37,629 nucleotides of DNA from JAGNRR01 sp964389575. Its GTDB lineage: Bacteria > Bacteroidota > Bacteroidia > Chitinophagales > Chitinophagaceae. The DNA lies in contig CAYMFF010000022.1 of NCBI GenBank assembly GCA_964389575.1, positions 1 to 37,629 on the forward strand. The letters run 5' to 3'. The notes under the pieces were generated by a model. That model saw only the letters and a list, made by a program, of their open reading frames with translations, made no database searches and was not told the DNA's origin. Positions 16,541 through 25,100 of the stretch are shown one piece after another. Both the position numbers and the translations under genes were made by a program. The stretch's first letter is position 1; each line of letters begins with the position of its first letter.

Positions 16541-17329
16541 ATGAAAAAAATATTCTCACTATTACTTCTAGCTTGCTTTTTATTTCTTGGAGCTAACGAA
16601 ATATCCGCTCAGCGAAATATGGGTTATCACTCCTTTTCCAACGACGGTGGATTTAGAGTGGCCAAAAACTCTCCGTATTCCAAAACGCGATCTAATCGAT
16701 CTTATCGTGGTGAAGCTAGAGAATTAGACCGAAGAAATTCAAATTCAAGAAATACAGCAAAGAAATCATCTTCAAGTTCTAAATCCTGTAGTAGCAAAAA
16801 ATCTTGCGCTAGTAAGAAATCATGTTGTGATAAAAACAAGAAATCTTGTAAACGCTCTTCTTGCAAAAAATCATCTTGTGGTCAATCCTCTTGTAATAAA
16901 GGTAAAGCTTGTTGTAATGGAAAATCAAGCTGCAGCAAGTCTTGTAGCGGAAAAGCTTCATGTGGTGGAGCTAAAAAAGCTTGTTGTAAGAAAAAAATGA
17001 GATCCAATAATTCATGGGATTATTCAGACCATTCTGACATTCGCGATGTGCCTAATTTAGGAAAAAGAGGTAAATCGTGCAGTAGCAAATCTTCTTGTTC
17101 AAAAGGTAATGCGAATTGTTCGGGCAGTTCTAAAAAGGCCTGTTGTAAAGACAAAGCGAGCTGCACTAAAAAAGGATGTTCTAAATCCACTCGAAAGTCC
17201 TCTTGTAAGGCTGGTTGCATGAAAGCTTGTTGTTCTAAAAAAGCAAATTCTTGTGGTGCTAATTGTAACAAGCCCTGTTGCAAAAAGAAAAAATCACAAA
17301 GAAGTTCAAGCCGATATAATAGATATTAA
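16541..17329 (+). CDS. Secreted cysteine/lysine/serine-rich protein
   Basis: A protein of 262 residues with a clear signal peptide (residues 1-23, ending NEISAQ). Residues 24-75 are Arg/Ser/Asn-rich. Two Cys-rich blocks follow (about 83-150 and 177-252), split by a Cys-free spacer with DYSDHSDIRDVP. I count about 30 cysteines in the mature protein. They occur mostly as KSC, SSC and six CC pairs, commonly K-A-C-C. Lys and Ser make up most of the rest, so the protein is very basic. No known metallothionein signature is recognisable. Metal or thiol chemistry outside the cytoplasm, or a crosslinked structural role, are both possible. A -7-like box TATATTCG (16516-16523) and a terminator frame the gene, so it is monocistronic. 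Confidence 0.85.
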   Translation: MKKIFSLLLLACFLFLGANEISAQRNMGYHSFSNDGGFRVAKNSPYSKTRSNRSYRGEARELDRRNSNSRNTAKKSSSSSKSCSSKKSCASKKSCCDKNKKSCKRSSCKKSSCGQSSCNKGKACCNGKSSCSKSCSGKASCGGAKKACCKKKMRSNNSWDYSDHSDIRDVPNLGKRGKSCSSKSSCSKGNANCSGSSKKACCKDKASCTKKGCSKSTRKSSCKAGCMKACCSKKANSCGANCNKPCCKKKKSQRSSSRYNRY

Positions 17330-17351
17330 ATTCAACAACTATAAATAGCTT

Positions 17352-17380
17352 AAGCCCTTCTTTAGGAAGGGCTTTTATTT
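17352..17380 (+). terminator. Terminator of the Cys-rich protein gene
   Basis: Stem AAGCCCTTC / GAAGGGCTT with a 5-base loop, followed by TTATTTT. It begins 23 bases after the Cys-rich gene. The T-rich tail overlaps the stop of the convergent small membrane protein gene. Confidence 0.85.
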
Positions 17381-17626
17381 TGTCCAAAAACCAACGGTTA
17401 CTAAAATTTTCAATATCAGTAGTGACAGCGCACTTGCCACAAGTACAAAAAAAGCAAATGCTCCAATATAAAAATGAACAGCATCTAGCATACTCCAAAA
17501 TGAATCCCTGGTACTTTCTGGAAAATCCAGTAAATAATGTGATAAAATCGCACCTATGAACAGAATCAAACTCATCCAAAGTGCTCTTTTAATAATTGGC
17601 TTTTTGCTTAAAACATAACTACTCAT
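17375..17626 (-). CDS. Small two-pass membrane protein
   Basis: A protein of 83 residues with a basic N-terminus (KKPIIKRALW) and two hydrophobic segments, about residues 17-33 and 53-76. They are separated by a short polar loop, PESTRDSFWSMLDAVHF. The family is not recognised. Its ATG lies 2 bases after the stop of the OstA-like gene, so it is the last gene of the amidase-MCE-OstA operon and probably translated from that mRNA. Its 3' end abuts the terminator hairpin of the convergent gene. Confidence 0.65.
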   Translation of the reverse strand: MSSYVLSKKPIIKRALWMSLILFIGAILSHYLLDFPESTRDSFWSMLDAVHFYIGAFAFFVLVASALSLLILKILVTVGFWTK

Positions 17627-17628
17627 TA

Positions 17629-19485
17629 TTAGGGTCTTTTTCTTAATGCCCTTCGACTTTTGGGGCGCAATTCACTTTTCCAGCTGAAACTGTCCAGAAA
17701 TTTGTCTTTCTCTTTTATTTTTTCCATTGGATAAAAAACACCTTTGGGTTTATTGTAAAAAACAATGCGCTGTATTTCTTTATTTTCAAAGAGAATTTTA
17801 ATCTTAGCGCCCTCTGCCCTATTCAACCCAATAAATTTTTTCTCTTCATTTTCAGCATAATAAATGCTTTCCGCATTTCCCATAACCAATGCATTTTCAA
17901 TTTCATTGTCTTTAAAATAAGCATCGATATCTTTTCCTTTAATTTGATTATACATTTTAGGGTATCCCGTATCATTAACTATGAAAGAGTTAGATCTTAA
18001 TTCAGTTTTTCTGACTTTATTATTAGCCATGTAAATGCTAATTGTATCCCCTTCTGCCTGCTGATTAGAACTCCAAACTACCGGTTTTTTAAACAAATGA
18101 AACATGGAGTCAGCCTGCAAATACAACATACTGTCACAAACCGCCTGCATGCTGTCACTATAAATTTGAACACGTTTATTACAAATGATTATTTTTTTAT
18201 CCTCGTAAGATTCTAAATGTTTTTTATGCAATAAAGTATAAGTACTCTTTCCATTTTTGATAATTCGATTATTCAAATTCATGGTATCTACATTGCGCAA
18301 GGATATCATCGTATCTGAGACAATCAAAATAGTATCACCATCATTTATAGTCGTTAAAACGGGATGTTTGGTAGCAACCAAAAAGTCATTGTGTTCGTTA
18401 TATTCTGCTTGTCCTGCATTTAATTCTATATTTTCATTCGAATCAATGTAACGCACATGTCCGGTTGCTATTCCGTATCCTGTTTCTTTATTATAACGCG
18501 TTGCATCGGCGTATAAAATAGTATTTTCTGTTTCGTCAATAATAATAACGCGCCCCTTCGCATTTCCTGATCCTGTTTCTTTATTGTAGTTAGCTACTGT
18601 TGCGTACAAGGTTGTATTCTCTTCTTTGTCAAAAATTATCACATTTCCTTTCGCTGTTCCTGAACCTGTTTTTTCATTGTACGTTAACCGGTTAGCAGTA
18701 ATTATTTGATTTTCGTTGTCAATGGTTGTTCTGCGAGTGAAGTTCGCTTTTCCTGTTTTTTGATTGTAGGTTCCAGCCTTGGTTTCTATCATGGCTTCTT
18801 TTCCATAAACGGTAGATTCATCTAAAAAGACAATTTTTTTTGTTTCAGTATTATAAGTTAATTCCTTTGATTCTATATCACTATCTGCATTGGTGATAAA
18901 TACATTTCCTTTAAAGTAAGACTGTTTTGAACGTCCATTATATTTTCCGTAATCGCTACTAATTGTTGTGCCATCTGTTACTAATCTGCCGCCTCGTTTA
19001 TAAATTCCTATTTTACTCCTTAGGTTATAAGTAAGATCATCCGTAATTAAATTATTACCACTATCGAAAACTTGAACATTATTTTTCATAATGGCCTGAG
19101 CCGTATTGCCGTTATACTCTACAAAATCTGCCTTGGCAGAACTCTCTCCACCACGCATGATATGTACATTACCAAAAGCTTTTAAACGATTGTCTCGATC
19201 ATTCAAATAAGCACTATCACAGGTAATCGTCATGTCACCACTTCGTCCTAATACGTTACCTATAAATTTATTATTGTACCCTTCTCCGATTTTAATCCCA
19301 ATTAATTTGTCCGCTTTTTCAATCCGAATCTTTGTTAGGTCTGCATTGTTAGAATCTAAACTGTTGTTGATTGTTAGAGAGCTTGTATCCGTTTGAGCTT
19401 GAGCTTCTATACTAAAAAATGCTACTGGAATCAGGAGCATCAATCTAAAAAAGGAAAGAGAATCAATCTTATTACTTAGTAGCAT
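17629..19485 (-). CDS. OstA/LptA-like periplasmic protein with expanded repeats
   Basis: A protein of 618 residues with an N-terminal signal peptide (ends SIEAQAQ). The body is a series of LptA/OstA-type beta-jellyroll repeats (GNVHIMRGGESSAKADFVEYNG and similar). LptA proteins form the periplasmic bridge that carries LPS to LptD. This protein is much longer than LptA of about 185 residues, so a bridge-like role is plausible but inferred. The start ATG 19485 overlaps the MCE gene by 14 bases, which indicates coupling. The C-terminal tail is highly basic (RPKSRRALRKRP), which is unusual for the family. Confidence 0.85.
   Translation of the reverse strand: MLLSNKIDSLSFFRLMLLIPVAFFSIEAQAQTDTSSLTINNSLDSNNADLTKIRIEKADKLIGIKIGEGYNNKFIGNVLGRSGDMTITCDSAYLNDRDNRLKAFGNVHIMRGGESSAKADFVEYNGNTAQAIMKNNVQVFDSGNNLITDDLTYNLRSKIGIYKRGGRLVTDGTTISSDYGKYNGRSKQSYFKGNVFITNADSDIESKELTYNTETKKIVFLDESTVYGKEAMIETKAGTYNQKTGKANFTRRTTIDNENQIITANRLTYNEKTGSGTAKGNVIIFDKEENTTLYATVANYNKETGSGNAKGRVIIIDETENTILYADATRYNKETGYGIATGHVRYIDSNENIELNAGQAEYNEHNDFLVATKHPVLTTINDGDTILIVSDTMISLRNVDTMNLNNRIIKNGKSTYTLLHKKHLESYEDKKIIICNKRVQIYSDSMQAVCDSMLYLQADSMFHLFKKPVVWSSNQQAEGDTISIYMANNKVRKTELRSNSFIVNDTGYPKMYNQIKGKDIDAYFKDNEIENALVMGNAESIYYAENEEKKFIGLNRAEGAKIKILFENKEIQRIVFYNKPKGVFYPMEKIKEKDKFLDSFSWKSELRPKSRRALRKRP
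18403..18681 (-). repeat. Three 93-bp tandem repeats within the OstA-like gene
   Basis: Residues 269-299, 300-330 and 331-361 are 31-residue copies starting YNEKTGSG, YNKETGSG and YNKETGYG, followed by an A-x-G-x-V motif and an LYA or LNA strand. Diverged units continue on both sides (YNQKTGKAN before, YNEHNDF after). The DNA copies are similar enough to suggest recent duplication. Confidence 0.8.
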
Positions 19486-20482
19486 TTGGTGCTTTTAAAG
19501 GCGGTGATGATTTTTTCTTGCCACCAAACAAATTCAAATTCACATAACGATAAGGACGAGCACTTAAATCGTAGAGTAAATTATTCATGGTTTCGCTCGT
19601 GTTTTTTAAATTTTTATAAAGCTTATCATCATTCATCAACAGAGCCATACTACCCTTTCCGGAATTCACTTTGCTTATAGTAGTTTGAAGCGACCCTAAT
19701 GTTGCATTTAATTTGCTCACCGTTTGCTCCAGTTGAAGTTTACTAATATTCTGACTACTGGTTTCTAGGTTAGAAAGCGTTCTATTTATGGTGCCGTTAT
19801 TTTTATTTAAGTTATTCGTAAATCCACTCAAATTAGCCGAAACTCCTTCTAAGTTTGTCATGGTTTTATTAATGTTTCCTTTTTGTTTGCCCAATGTAGA
19901 AGCCAATGAACTAAATTCAGTCATGGTTCTGTCCAATTTAGAAATTGAATTACGCAGATTGCGCTGTGTGGCAGGATTTAAGACATTCTTTATTCCATTT
20001 ACAGCTGTATCCAATGAAGCAAGCGTTCCTTTAATATCATTGATGATCGGATCTATTTCATCGCCTACTTTATCCATCATTCCGATTTGAACTTCGCCAT
20101 TAATTTTGCCACTACCCTCAAGAACCTTTTTAGAATTGCCAAGAGACAGTCGAATGGCTTTAGTACCTAATAAACCATCTGAAACAATAAATGCTGTAGA
20201 GTTTTCAGGAATATTTATTGATTTATCTATAGCCATTTCTACTGTAATCCCTTTATCAATATCGCCGTCTTCTACATACATGTCACTTACAGAACCGATA
20301 TCAAAACCATTTAAGCTTATTCGGTTTGCTGGTTTTAAACCTCCAACGTTTTTATAAACTGCGGTCACGGTTCGCTTACTAGACCACATCCCTTTTCCTT
20401 TCAGGTAGTTATACCCCATTACAAAAATTACAATGGCAACAACTCCTAAAATACCGATACGAAGCTCATTGGGTAATTTCAT
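19472..20482 (-). CDS. MCE/MlaD-domain protein (lipid transport)
   Basis: A protein of 336 residues with one N-terminal membrane segment (about 8-26), then an MCE domain (about 37-115, with KNVGGLKPANRISLNGFDIGSV and SDGLLGTKAIRL). A long helical, coiled-coil region rich in Asn, Ser and Thr follows. MlaD-type proteins form hexamers that shuttle phospholipids across the periplasm. No MlaE or MlaF gene is in this window. I chose ATG 20482 (MKLPNELR). The upstream in-frame extension to 20581 would overlap the amidase gene and has no MCE character. Confidence 0.9.
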   Translation of the reverse strand: MKLPNELRIGILGVVAIVIFVMGYNYLKGKGMWSSKRTVTAVYKNVGGLKPANRISLNGFDIGSVSDMYVEDGDIDKGITVEMAIDKSINIPENSTAFIVSDGLLGTKAIRLSLGNSKKVLEGSGKINGEVQIGMMDKVGDEIDPIINDIKGTLASLDTAVNGIKNVLNPATQRNLRNSISKLDRTMTEFSSLASTLGKQKGNINKTMTNLEGVSANLSGFTNNLNKNNGTINRTLSNLETSSQNISKLQLEQTVSKLNATLGSLQTTISKVNSGKGSMALLMNDDKLYKNLKNTSETMNNLLYDLSARPYRYVNLNLFGGKKKSSPPLKAPNATK

Positions 20483-20502
20483 TTTATTATTTTTTAGGTT
20501 GA

Positions 20503-21309
20503 TTAGCGAAGGTTTGCGCGTCCACCCTTTTCTACTTGGGTTTTGTATTTTTTTACCGCATAGAAAATGGCATTTGCGCATTTATTCTTTCCCAGCTCAC
20601 TATTGAGCATCGCTTCTTCACTTGGATTATTTAGAAAACCTAGTTCCACTAAAACCGCTGGCATCGCAGTTCCTGCCAATACCTCTAGGCCTTTTTGTTT
20701 CACACCAGCACTTTTTCTTCCTTGTGATTCAAACTCTTTTTCGATATAACCTCCCAGTAAAATACTACTTGCCAAAAAAGTCTGAGAATACTGTGCTATC
20801 AAAATCTGATTTAAAGGATCTTTTGTATCTAATAAACCTCTATCGGCTACAAAATTTCCGGCATACTCTCCTATCGCTCCTTCTTTCTGATCGGTTCTAT
20901 GAAGACCGAGAACATAGGTTTCTGTGCCATGGGCTGTGGTGACTCTTCTCGGACTTGAATTTACATGGATAGAAATAAATAAATCTGCTTTGGCATCATT
21001 GGCCATTTGATGACGCTCTTTTAAAGGTGGATACCAATCTGATTCTCTGGTATACAAAACCTGTACTCCCGGCATTTGCTGTTTAATATTATTGCCTAAT
21101 CGCTTAGAAACATCCAAGGCGATATTTTTTTCAAAAGAATATTGTCCATGGCAACCAGGATCTTTACCCCCATGCCCTGCATCGATTACAATTTTACGTA
21201 CTTTTTTTACCGAAGCAGGAGAACCTGGATTCGCCCATAAAAAATAGCTACCTACCATTAATGATAGAATTAATGCAACGATACTTATATGTTTTAGTTT
21301 TAAAGTCAT
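20503..21309 (-). CDS. N-acetylmuramoyl-L-alanine amidase (Amidase_3)
   Basis: A zinc amidase of 268 residues that cuts the bond between MurNAc and the peptide stem. An N-terminal hydrophobic segment (about 8-25) exports or anchors it. The ligands are visible: H46 in DAGHGG, E60 in SFEKN, H115 in SIHVNSS, and the catalytic E222 in VLVELGF. No AMIN or LysM domain is present. It is the first gene of the minus-strand envelope operon with MCE and OstA-like genes and diverges from the LptD-like gene. The spacing to the MCE start is 20 bases. Confidence 0.93.
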   Translation of the reverse strand: MTLKLKHISIVALILSLMVGSYFLWANPGSPASVKKVRKIVIDAGHGGKDPGCHGQYSFEKNIALDVSKRLGNNIKQQMPGVQVLYTRESDWYPPLKERHQMANDAKADLFISIHVNSSPRRVTTAHGTETYVLGLHRTDQKEGAIGEYAGNFVADRGLLDTKDPLNQILIAQYSQTFLASSILLGGYIEKEFESQGRKSAGVKQKGLEVLAGTAMPAVLVELGFLNNPSEEAMLNSELGKNKCANAIFYAVKKYKTQVEKGGRANLR

Positions 21310-21383
21310 CTGTTATAAATCCTTTAACCCTTGTAGTAATATGATTGTCGCTGAAGAGCTTACATTTACTACAAATTAGTTGA

Positions 21384-23975
21384 TTGCGTAAAGTTAAATC
21401 ATTCAAGGTATTAGCAAAAGTCTCTGGCAGGTATATTCTGTTAGCGACTCTGTTATTTGTCAATCTTTTAACACGTGCACAAACTGTGGATTCACTAGTT
21501 TCTGACACTGCGCAAGTAGTAACCACCGATTCAATTTCACGTTCAATTCCTATAGCAGATGGGGATTTAGAAGATCCAGTATTTTATGAATCCTTTGATT
21601 CTGTTGTTTATGACGCGGTAAATAAGCGTTTGCTTCTATATCGTGATGCTCAAATAAAATATCAAGATATAACGGTAGACGCTAGTTTTATCGAATATGT
21701 TCAGGATTCAAGCACGATGAAGGCTGATGTATTGGAATGGGAAAAAGATTCTGTGGATAAACATTTACTCACAAAAGGAGAAGAAAAAACAAAATTTAAA
21801 GACATGCGGTTCAATTTCAAATCGCAACGAGCCGTTTTGAGTAATGCATACAGTCAGTATGGAGAAGGATTTATTAAAAGTGAAAGAATTAAACGGAATA
21901 AGGATCAGAGTATTTACGGTGCTAATAATATTTACACAACTTGTAATTTAGAAGATCCTCACTTTGGAATATCTGCTAAAAAAGTAAAAATTATTCCCAA
22001 TAAGGTAGCCGTGAGCGGTTCTGCCAATTTGGTGATAGAAGACATTCCTACCCCATTATATCTTCCTTTTGGATTATTCCCGCTAAAAAAAGGCCAGCGC
22101 TCTGGCTTTAAATTGCCGACCTATGATATGAGTCAAAATCTTGGTTTTGGATTGCGCGGTGGTGGATATTATTTTGCAATAAATGATCACCTTGATTTAT
22201 TGGCTCAAGCTGATATTTATTCCTTAGGAACATATCGAATTGGCGCTATCAATAATTATGTTTGGCGTTATCGATTCCGTGGAAACCTTCAATTTGATTA
22301 TGCTTATAATAAAATTGGAAATGAATTTGAAAACGCATCAAATAGTACTTCTAAAAACTTCATAGTTCGTTGGACGCATACATTAGATAGAAACGTGAAA
22401 CCGGGAACCAACTTCTCGGCAAACGTAACATTAGGTACCAGTCAATATTATACGAATAATTCGTATGACGCTAGTCGCTATTTGAATAACAACTATTCTT
22501 CTTCGATAAACTATTCTAAAACTTGGGAAGGAAAACCATTTAATCTGAGTGTGAGTGCTCGTCATAATCAGAACACACAAACAGGACTTGTAAATGTGAC
22601 CTTGCCAGAAATTAATTTTTCGGCCAATCAGTTATATCCTTTTAAATTTAGGAAAAATGTAATCAAACCACGTTGGTATGAAAAAATCACGGCTAGCTAT
22701 CAACTGGCTGCAGTAAATGAATTTGAATTTATTGACACGCAATTCAGCTTCAATAGGATTAATTCTAATGACTTTAATAATGGTATCAAACATAGTGTCC
22801 CTATTACAGCAACCTATAATTTATTAAAATATATCAATGCTAATTTCACGGCAAACTTTAATGAATATTGGTTTTCTAGAAAACTTTTTCAATCCTACAA
22901 CTTTCAAGAACAAGTATTAGACTCCACTATTACGAATGGTTTTTTTACTGCACGAGATTATAATGTGGCTGCCGATTTTTCTACGAGAATCTATGGTATC
23001 AAAACATTACAAAAAGGAAGGGTTAAAGGAATTCGTCATGTAATGACGCCAAGAATTAGCTTGCAATACAATCCTGACTTTGGTCTTCCGCGTTATGGAA
23101 CGTATTACGAAACCTTTCGCGATAATTCATTTACAAAATCGCAAACATCCTATTTCGTCGGTTCGCCTTATGCTGGGCCAAGAGTTGGAGAAGTAGGTGG
23201 CATTGGGTTCAATCTGGGCAATAATCTTCAAATGAAAATAAAGTCCAAGGACACCACCAAGCCAGATCAAAAAGTAAATATCATTGATGGTTTGAACTTT
23301 AGTACATTTTATAACCTTGCTGTAGATTCATTTAATTGGAGCAATGTGAACATTGCTTATAGAACCACCCTATTCAAAAAAATAAATATAGCCGCTGGTG
23401 CCAGTTATAGTCCGTATGGCATTGATACAAATACATTGGTTAGAACCAGTAAGTATTATACTCAAACAAATAATAAATTATTACGATTCGAAAATGCCAC
23501 TGTTGCCATCGGAGCTAGTTTCCCATTAGGACTTCAACAAAAAAGGCAAGAGAATGATGAAATGCAAGACCAATTGGTTAACAATGGATTAGATTATGGA
23601 AATTATGTAGACTTCAATATTCCTTTTACACTTCGTGTTAATTATAATATGAGGTTCAATAAATTGTATAAGCGGGATGATTTAACCGATGCTTTTAAAG
23701 ACTCCTTATCCTTCGGTCAGGATTTGAATTTCTCTGGTGATATCAACTTGACCCCTAAATGGAAAATAGGCGTACAAAGCGGCTATGACTTTATTAATAA
23801 AAACTTATCCTTCACTTCCATTGATATTTTTCGAGATTTACATTGTTGGGAAATGCGGATAAACGTGATTCCTTTCGGATTTAGAAAAAGTTATAACTTC
23901 TCTTTAAATGTAAAAGCTTCGGTGCTTCAAGATTTAAAACTAAACCGAAGAAGAGATTTTCGAGATAATCTTTAA
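21384..23975 (+). CDS. lptD: LptD-like outer-membrane LPS assembly protein
   Basis: A protein of 863 residues with a signal peptide (ends LLTRAQT). The N-terminal OstA-like jellyroll spans about 50-250 and a large C-terminal beta-barrel follows, with GQRSGFKLPTYDMSQNLGFGLRGGGYYF at the junction. LptD inserts LPS into the outer membrane with LptE. Only two cysteines occur, C187 (YTTCNLEDPHF) and C821 (LHCWEMR), one in each domain. The start appears to be TTG 21384, as no in-frame ATG precedes the signal peptide. The stop overlaps the convergent lipoprotein stop (23972-23975). Confidence 0.87.
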   Translation: MRKVKSFKVLAKVSGRYILLATLLFVNLLTRAQTVDSLVSDTAQVVTTDSISRSIPIADGDLEDPVFYESFDSVVYDAVNKRLLLYRDAQIKYQDITVDASFIEYVQDSSTMKADVLEWEKDSVDKHLLTKGEEKTKFKDMRFNFKSQRAVLSNAYSQYGEGFIKSERIKRNKDQSIYGANNIYTTCNLEDPHFGISAKKVKIIPNKVAVSGSANLVIEDIPTPLYLPFGLFPLKKGQRSGFKLPTYDMSQNLGFGLRGGGYYFAINDHLDLLAQADIYSLGTYRIGAINNYVWRYRFRGNLQFDYAYNKIGNEFENASNSTSKNFIVRWTHTLDRNVKPGTNFSANVTLGTSQYYTNNSYDASRYLNNNYSSSINYSKTWEGKPFNLSVSARHNQNTQTGLVNVTLPEINFSANQLYPFKFRKNVIKPRWYEKITASYQLAAVNEFEFIDTQFSFNRINSNDFNNGIKHSVPITATYNLLKYINANFTANFNEYWFSRKLFQSYNFQEQVLDSTITNGFFTARDYNVAADFSTRIYGIKTLQKGRVKGIRHVMTPRISLQYNPDFGLPRYGTYYETFRDNSFTKSQTSYFVGSPYAGPRVGEVGGIGFNLGNNLQMKIKSKDTTKPDQKVNIIDGLNFSTFYNLAVDSFNWSNVNIAYRTTLFKKINIAAGASYSPYGIDTNTLVRTSKYYTQTNNKLLRFENATVAIGASFPLGLQQKRQENDEMQDQLVNNGLDYGNYVDFNIPFTLRVNYNMRFNKLYKRDDLTDAFKDSLSFGQDLNFSGDINLTPKWKIGVQSGYDFINKNLSFTSIDIFRDLHCWEMRINVIPFGFRKSYNFSLNVKASVLQDLKLNRRRDFRDNL

Positions 23976-25027
23976 TCCAACGATCTTCCTACAAAATTCA
24001 GATTAGTCGTTTTACTACCATTAATTATAGAATCATATGTAGCGTCATCAAAAACAATGTCACCAACAAATCGTGTGGCTCTTGTGCCAAAAATTCCCAA
24101 TACATCTTTACCTAATTGACCATCACGAGTTAAGTTAGTATAAAACGGTTTAATCTGATCACTTGTTAGACCACCTTGGGCATTGTTTACATCAACATAT
24201 CGTTGAATAACAGAATCTCCTGCTACGAAATAAAGCTTACTGGTGTCAACTCGTCGTACCACGTTTGCAGGAGCGGCTCCTACATTAGCTGTTAGTAAAG
24301 AATAAAAAACAACATTTTGCATTTCATAGCTCATCGAGCTAGAGTTTCTAGGAATAAAAGAACCCAATTGTAAATCAACCGATTTCTTAGTGGTGTCATT
24401 ATTTACTAAATTAATGTCGTCATAAAAAAATTCTAACTTTATATCAAACAATTCAGAACCTACTGGTGCTTTCCAACTAAAAATATAGGATAAGTTGGAA
24501 TTAGCAAACTGCAATTTATCATTAGCAGTAAAAGGCTTAATCACAGTAAAGGTATTTGGGTCTGTCGTAATTACACTGGTTTCGCTAGTAATCACACTCC
24601 CACTTGCTGGATTGGTTACAGTTAGTTTGTATTGTCGATCCGGATTTATATCCGCGATAAAACGATAGGCGTAATTAGGACTATCTACAAAAATACCTTC
24701 GCGCTTTACATAAGGATTTGGTATCGTATTCAAATCTTCTTTTGTACAAACAAAAGTATTGGTAAGATTACCATTGTTGAACTCCTCAACTTTTACATCT
24801 AGGTTTTGATAATAAATAGAATCTTTATTTGCCGCTAACAATAAATTATCTTCCGTTTCACTGTAAAAACCTTTTGTGATTTTAATGAACTGTTGATTAC
24901 TCAGTTCTCCATCATCTAATAATCCATAAATGATAGTAACTTCTTTATAATCTGCTCCCACTTTAAAATCGTCATCACAAGCCCCAAAAAGTAAGACTAC
25001 GGCTAGAAGAAGTATCCAATTTTTCAT
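23972..25027 (-). CDS. DUF4249-like lipoprotein
   Basis: A protein of 351 residues. The lipobox LFGAC gives lipidation at about residue 17, followed by acidic residues DDDF, which in Bacteroidota favours surface export of lipoproteins. The body is beta-rich with YRFIADINPDRQYKLTVTNPASG, resembling the DUF4249 family of outer-membrane lipoproteins often found beside TonB receptors. No receptor is adjacent here. I chose ATG 25027 rather than the in-frame GTG 25033, because that GTG overlaps the -7 box. The gene converges on lptD and diverges from argS. Confidence 0.8.
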   Translation of the reverse strand: MKNWILLLAVVLLFGACDDDFKVGADYKEVTIIYGLLDDGELSNQQFIKITKGFYSETEDNLLLAANKDSIYYQNLDVKVEEFNNGNLTNTFVCTKEDLNTIPNPYVKREGIFVDSPNYAYRFIADINPDRQYKLTVTNPASGSVITSETSVITTDPNTFTVIKPFTANDKLQFANSNLSYIFSWKAPVGSELFDIKLEFFYDDINLVNNDTTKKSVDLQLGSFIPRNSSSMSYEMQNVVFYSLLTANVGAAPANVVRRVDTSKLYFVAGDSVIQRYVDVNNAQGGLTSDQIKPFYTNLTRDGQLGKDVLGIFGTRATRFVGDIVFDDATYDSIINGSKTTNLNFVGRSLD

Positions 25028-25032
25028 TCGCA

Positions 25033-25080
25033 CAAATTTACGCTTTTTTCACTAAGCTAAAAATGAGGATGTTACATTTG
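25033..25080. promoter_or_regulatory. Divergent -7 boxes for the DUF4249-like gene and argS
   Basis: The minus-strand box TAAATTTG (25040 to 25033) ends 5 bases before ATG 25027. The plus-strand box TACATTTG (25073-25080) ends 20 bases before argS. A second near-match TACATTTC (25092-25099) sits 1 base before the argS ATG. Confidence 0.55.
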
Positions 25081-25100
25081 TTAACAAGTTTTACATTTCC

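Noticed and set aside
17020..17283. Minus-strand frame of 87 codons in the Cys-rich gene
   Set aside because: Its Gln/Leu-rich product is the antisense of the Lys/Ser/Cys repeats and has no start context.
19472..20581. Longer MCE protein start at 20581
   Set aside because: The extension overlaps the amidase gene and has no conserved features; the membrane segment and MCE domain fit ATG 20482.
21248..21526. Open frame of 92 codons on the minus strand
   Set aside because: It is a shadow of the lptD start and the divergent intergenic region, with no family features.
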